Below, in pieces: positions 61,114-64,000 of a stretch of DNA of 64,000 nt. Below the pieces are notes generated by a model. It had not been told where the DNA came from and made no database searches. It saw nothing but the letters and a program-made list of their open reading frames with translations. Source of the DNA: Cinnamomum chago (lineage: Eukaryota > Streptophyta > Magnoliopsida > Laurales > Lauraceae); NCBI GenBank assembly GCA_038049695.1, contig CP142454.1, positions 17,492,501 to 17,556,500 on the forward strand, written 5' to 3'. Numbering within the stretch: the first letter of the stretch is position 1; each line of letters begins with the position of its first letter. The translations under genes were made by a program, and so were the position numbers.

Positions 61114-63720
61114 TTTTTTTTTTTTTTGCGGAAAAGGAACTTTCATATTAGTTGAAGGTTGGGTTTGGGGTGTACTGAAGAGACGCCGAATTCATTAGAC
61201 TTGTTAGAACAAAACGTTGAAAGTAGAAGGAAAGTAGGAACGAAATGCAAGTAAAACACCACGAAACAAAAGAACACTGCCAAAAGTAGCCAACAGTCCC
61301 AAAATAAGCCTTGATGTGCGCCACGTTGCGGAAGATGCAACTCTATCATAAGTGGATTGTGGCCAATTGTTCCCTATCTTCCTCCGGATTTGCCACCTCT
61401 GTTCGGGCAGTTGAAGCTGGGGACAGGTGGGCGCTTACCGAGCTGCTAATCCGAGTATGAGGCGGAGCTCTATCTTGAGGATGGTAAAATGAGCTGGTGA
61501 AGGCCCTTGCCCTGTTCCGCTCCTGTTGAAAGACGACATTGATGTGCTGCGGGAGGGCAGTTATGGTATCTGCATTGTGGGGGATTTGATAGGAGGCCAG
61601 TAAGTCTGCAACTACATTCGCCGACCTCTGGCAATATTGAACCTGCCAATGGTGGATAGATGACAGCATGTGCATTGTTCTTCTCCACAAAGACATCATG
61701 TCCCATGTCAGATGGCCTGAGTTCCTAATGTTTGTCACCAGCACCAGACAGTCGCCTTCTATGAGGATTGGCGAAGCATGCAGATGTTGGAGATGCAGCA
61801 GCCCCCTTTGCAATGCCAGCAGTTCCGCCTCCAGTGGGTGGGCGGCCCGAACCTCACATGTGTAAGCTAGGATGAGGTTCCCATATGGATCCCTGGCCAA
61901 ACCACCAATACTTGCCTTGCCTGTAGCGCTGCTGAAAGCGCCATCAAAGTTCAATTTGATCCACCCGGGGGGTGGAGGCAGCCAGTGATCAGTGGTGATA
62001 GTCACTTTGCTTCCGGGCCCTGCATAGAGATGAGATAGATTCCAATCAAGAATAGAGTTAATGGTTTTACATATGATCTGAAGGGGGTAAAGGGGGTGAT
62101 ATTGGAATATAAACATATTCCTGGCCTTCCAAAGAAACCAGAACAAGGTGATTCCCTCGTGCCAGAACCAATGTGTGAAGGAGATGGATGATTCAGGCCT
62201 CGTAATGGATGCAGGGAAGCCAATCCACAGGTGTTTTGCAAAACGGCATTGGACCAGCAGATGATCTATAGTTTCCGGCTCAAGGTTGCAGAGAGGGCAT
62301 AATGGAGAGATACTTGTATCCCAGCGTGCCAAACGTGCGCGTGTCGGAAGTTTATTCAGCAGGGCTTGCCATGCAAAAATGCACATTTTTGGTAGCACAT
62401 CCAGCTTCCAGACCTCTGTCCATGGAAACTCCGGACCTATGCAGCAAGGCTGTAAATAACGGAACAGAGCCCTGTAACTGCAGCAGCCTGCTGGCTCATT
62501 GAGCCGGCAGCAGATATCCGTTTGACCCATCGGGATCTCCATAATCTGCTGCACCACCTCCGGTGGTCACATGGCTCTTAAGAGTCCCTCGTTCCAGACT
62601 TGCCTTGACTGGGATGTAGCAGTGAGTTCTGCCACCGTCAGCACAGTAGTAGTGTCTTGGCCTGATGTGAATGGAACTGAAGATTCCTGGCTGTGAAGAG
62701 GGCGGCTGGGTAGCAAATGTTGCCGAAGCCTACCCAAACCTGGGACCCATTCATCGTCCAGTGCGCGAACCTGTGTACCATCGCCAACTACCCGACGCTG
62801 GTTCTCCGTGATAATAGGTTTGATTTTCAGCATAGCTTTCCAGAGAGTGGAATCCGACGCCCGGGGCTGACAAAGTTCAAAGGAGGTGTGACGAAGATAC
62901 TTCTGACTGAGAAGCTTTGTCCACCAGGAGTCCTGATCCTTGATGAAGTGCCAGACCAGATGGGCCATGGCCACATTGTTCTGGAGTGGTATATCCCGTA
63001 TGCCGAGCCCTCCGTCCACGACTGGTTTAGTGACGGTTTTCCAGGACACAGGAGTCCAAGGTTGTCTGTCCACCGAACCCTTCCAAAGGAACAAAGATTG
63101 GGATGAAACGATTGGCTTTTAAACATTCTTTGGAAGAAGTTTGTACCCGAGCCAATATTGAGGGATTGCGGTAAGCACTGCCCTCAGAAGTGGTACACGA
63201 CCGGCTAGACATAGGGCACGACCTTGCCAAAGAAGAATCCTCTTGCAGATCCTATCTCGCAGCCGAGCCCCTGATCTGGCTCCAGAGTTCTTTATTCCCA
63301 CTGTTTCACCGAGATAAGTAAAGGAAGTCTCTATGGTGGCGATCCCCAGTCCAGATTGAACCTCTCTAGTTGTCCAGTTGGGCGTGGCCGTACTGAAAAT
63401 AAGGGAGGACTTGCTAGGGTTTATAACTTGGCCCGCCTCCTTCCCGTAGGCATCGAGAATGGCCCGAATCCTTTCCGCGTTTTGCTTAGTCGCCTTAAGG
63501 AAGAGTAGAGTGTCTTCTGTGTACTGAAGCAGAGGAACTCTATCGCCCCGCGGCACTAGAGTAGGAAAGATGGATGGACGTAACCGAGCCAAATTTAACA
63601 TAGACCGTGCCAAGGCCTCGCTACAAAGGATGAAAAGATAGGGGGATAGCGGATTGCCTTGGCAGATTCCCCATGTCGGAATAGGGGCCTCACTTAGAAT
63701 TTGAATTACTATAGGGTGAT
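61114..63720 (-). pseudogene. 5'-truncated LINE, ORF2 with two in-frame stops
   Basis: The poly(A) is the T run at 61114-61127 read on the minus strand. From about 63720 to 61346 one frame stays in phase across three ORFs (63613-63119, 63094-62567, 62557-61346), broken only by two stops. It encodes the C-terminal half of the reverse transcriptase (GNPLSPYLFILCSEAL; YTEDTLLF where YADD is expected), a thumb/connection region (FLWKGS, GGLGIRD), a zf-RVT zinc-binding block (CPLCNLEPETIDHLLVQC) and an RNase H domain (KLNFDGAFSS, HPLEAELLAL, SANVVADLLA). The endonuclease and the first half of the RT are missing. The changed active site and the truncation make it inactive. Confidence 0.9.
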
Positions 63721-64000
63721 GGGTATTAGTTTCCCATCTCTTTATTCTTTTTTCATTGAAGGGGAGAGATTATTTGATTGTCATTTTTGCATATTGATCC
63801 TTTTTTTTTTTACCCCTTTTAGAAATGACTAGGCTTGGGCTTCCTAGGAATTCAGTTACATGAAACAAGCATGCCCTTATTGATCAAAGGCTCTTTTCAT
63901 AACCCGGTATTTTGGAGCTGGGAGGAACAAAGAAAACTGATGAGGGAGATCTTTTCTCAGTGTTCTTAAGCCTGGTAGGTGTTGACAATCCTAGCATTGC
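63721..64000. other. Right edge, no gene seen
   Basis: AT-rich flank after the LINE truncation point; nothing recognised. Confidence 0.4.

Overview
This is nuclear DNA from a flowering plant. The genes have plant-type GT-AG introns and encode plant families: a vacuolar H+-pyrophosphatase, an LRR receptor-like protein, a RING protein and a FAD monooxygenase. The spacers are AT-rich and full of plant transposable elements. Recurrent GTGGGGCCCAC-like words in several repeats suggest a magnoliid, but that is only a guess. All exon boundaries were read by eye from frame, splice signals and family resemblance.

Layout. 1-8700 is most of a Ty3/gypsy element of the Tat lineage on the minus strand: 5' LTR, PBS, gag-pol broken by five stops and one frameshift, a 55-bp tandem repeat array, and an antisense extra ORF that runs off the left edge. 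9944-13784 (minus) holds the first four exons of a FAD monooxygenase; its C-terminal exons are not between exon 4 and the retrotransposon. A SINE with a 13-bp target duplication lies just beyond exon 4, and a 1.9-kb hAT element with a perfect 8-bp duplication sits in intron 1. 13.8-18.4 kb is intergenic, with an orphan promoter plus short transit-peptide-like ORF and a G/C-rich Tourist-like MITE. 18481-24035 is a direct tandem duplication of about 1.55-1.6 kb; copy 1 was split by a 2.38-kb solo LTR.

24355-28144 (plus) is an intact-looking LRR receptor-like protein gene (947 codons in four exons). 31072-32380 (minus) is a small RING protein gene with a MITE in its intron. 33479-33906 is a second copy of the Tourist-like MITE. 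35183-39272 is the most unusual object: a 4.1-kb element with PIF/Harbinger-type ends and TTA target duplications that carries exon pieces of at least three unrelated host genes (serine galactosyltransferase, CHUP1-like coiled coil, UBP12/13-type deubiquitinase) plus a fourth unrecognised exon, all in one orientation. 39.3-46.8 kb is intergenic with a hAT MITE and a foldback element.

46909-53597 (plus) is a complete eight-exon type I (K+-dependent) vacuolar H+-pyrophosphatase gene (766 codons) with a TATA box. 53.6-64 kb is repeat-rich: LINE remnants, MITEs, a 34-base G run, and a 5'-truncated LINE on the minus strand (61114 to about 63720) whose ORF2 frame is open apart from two in-frame stops.

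The host genes do not form a pathway; they are ordinary independent plant genes. What links the window is transposition: gene capture, gene interruption, and nested insertions that can be put in order.
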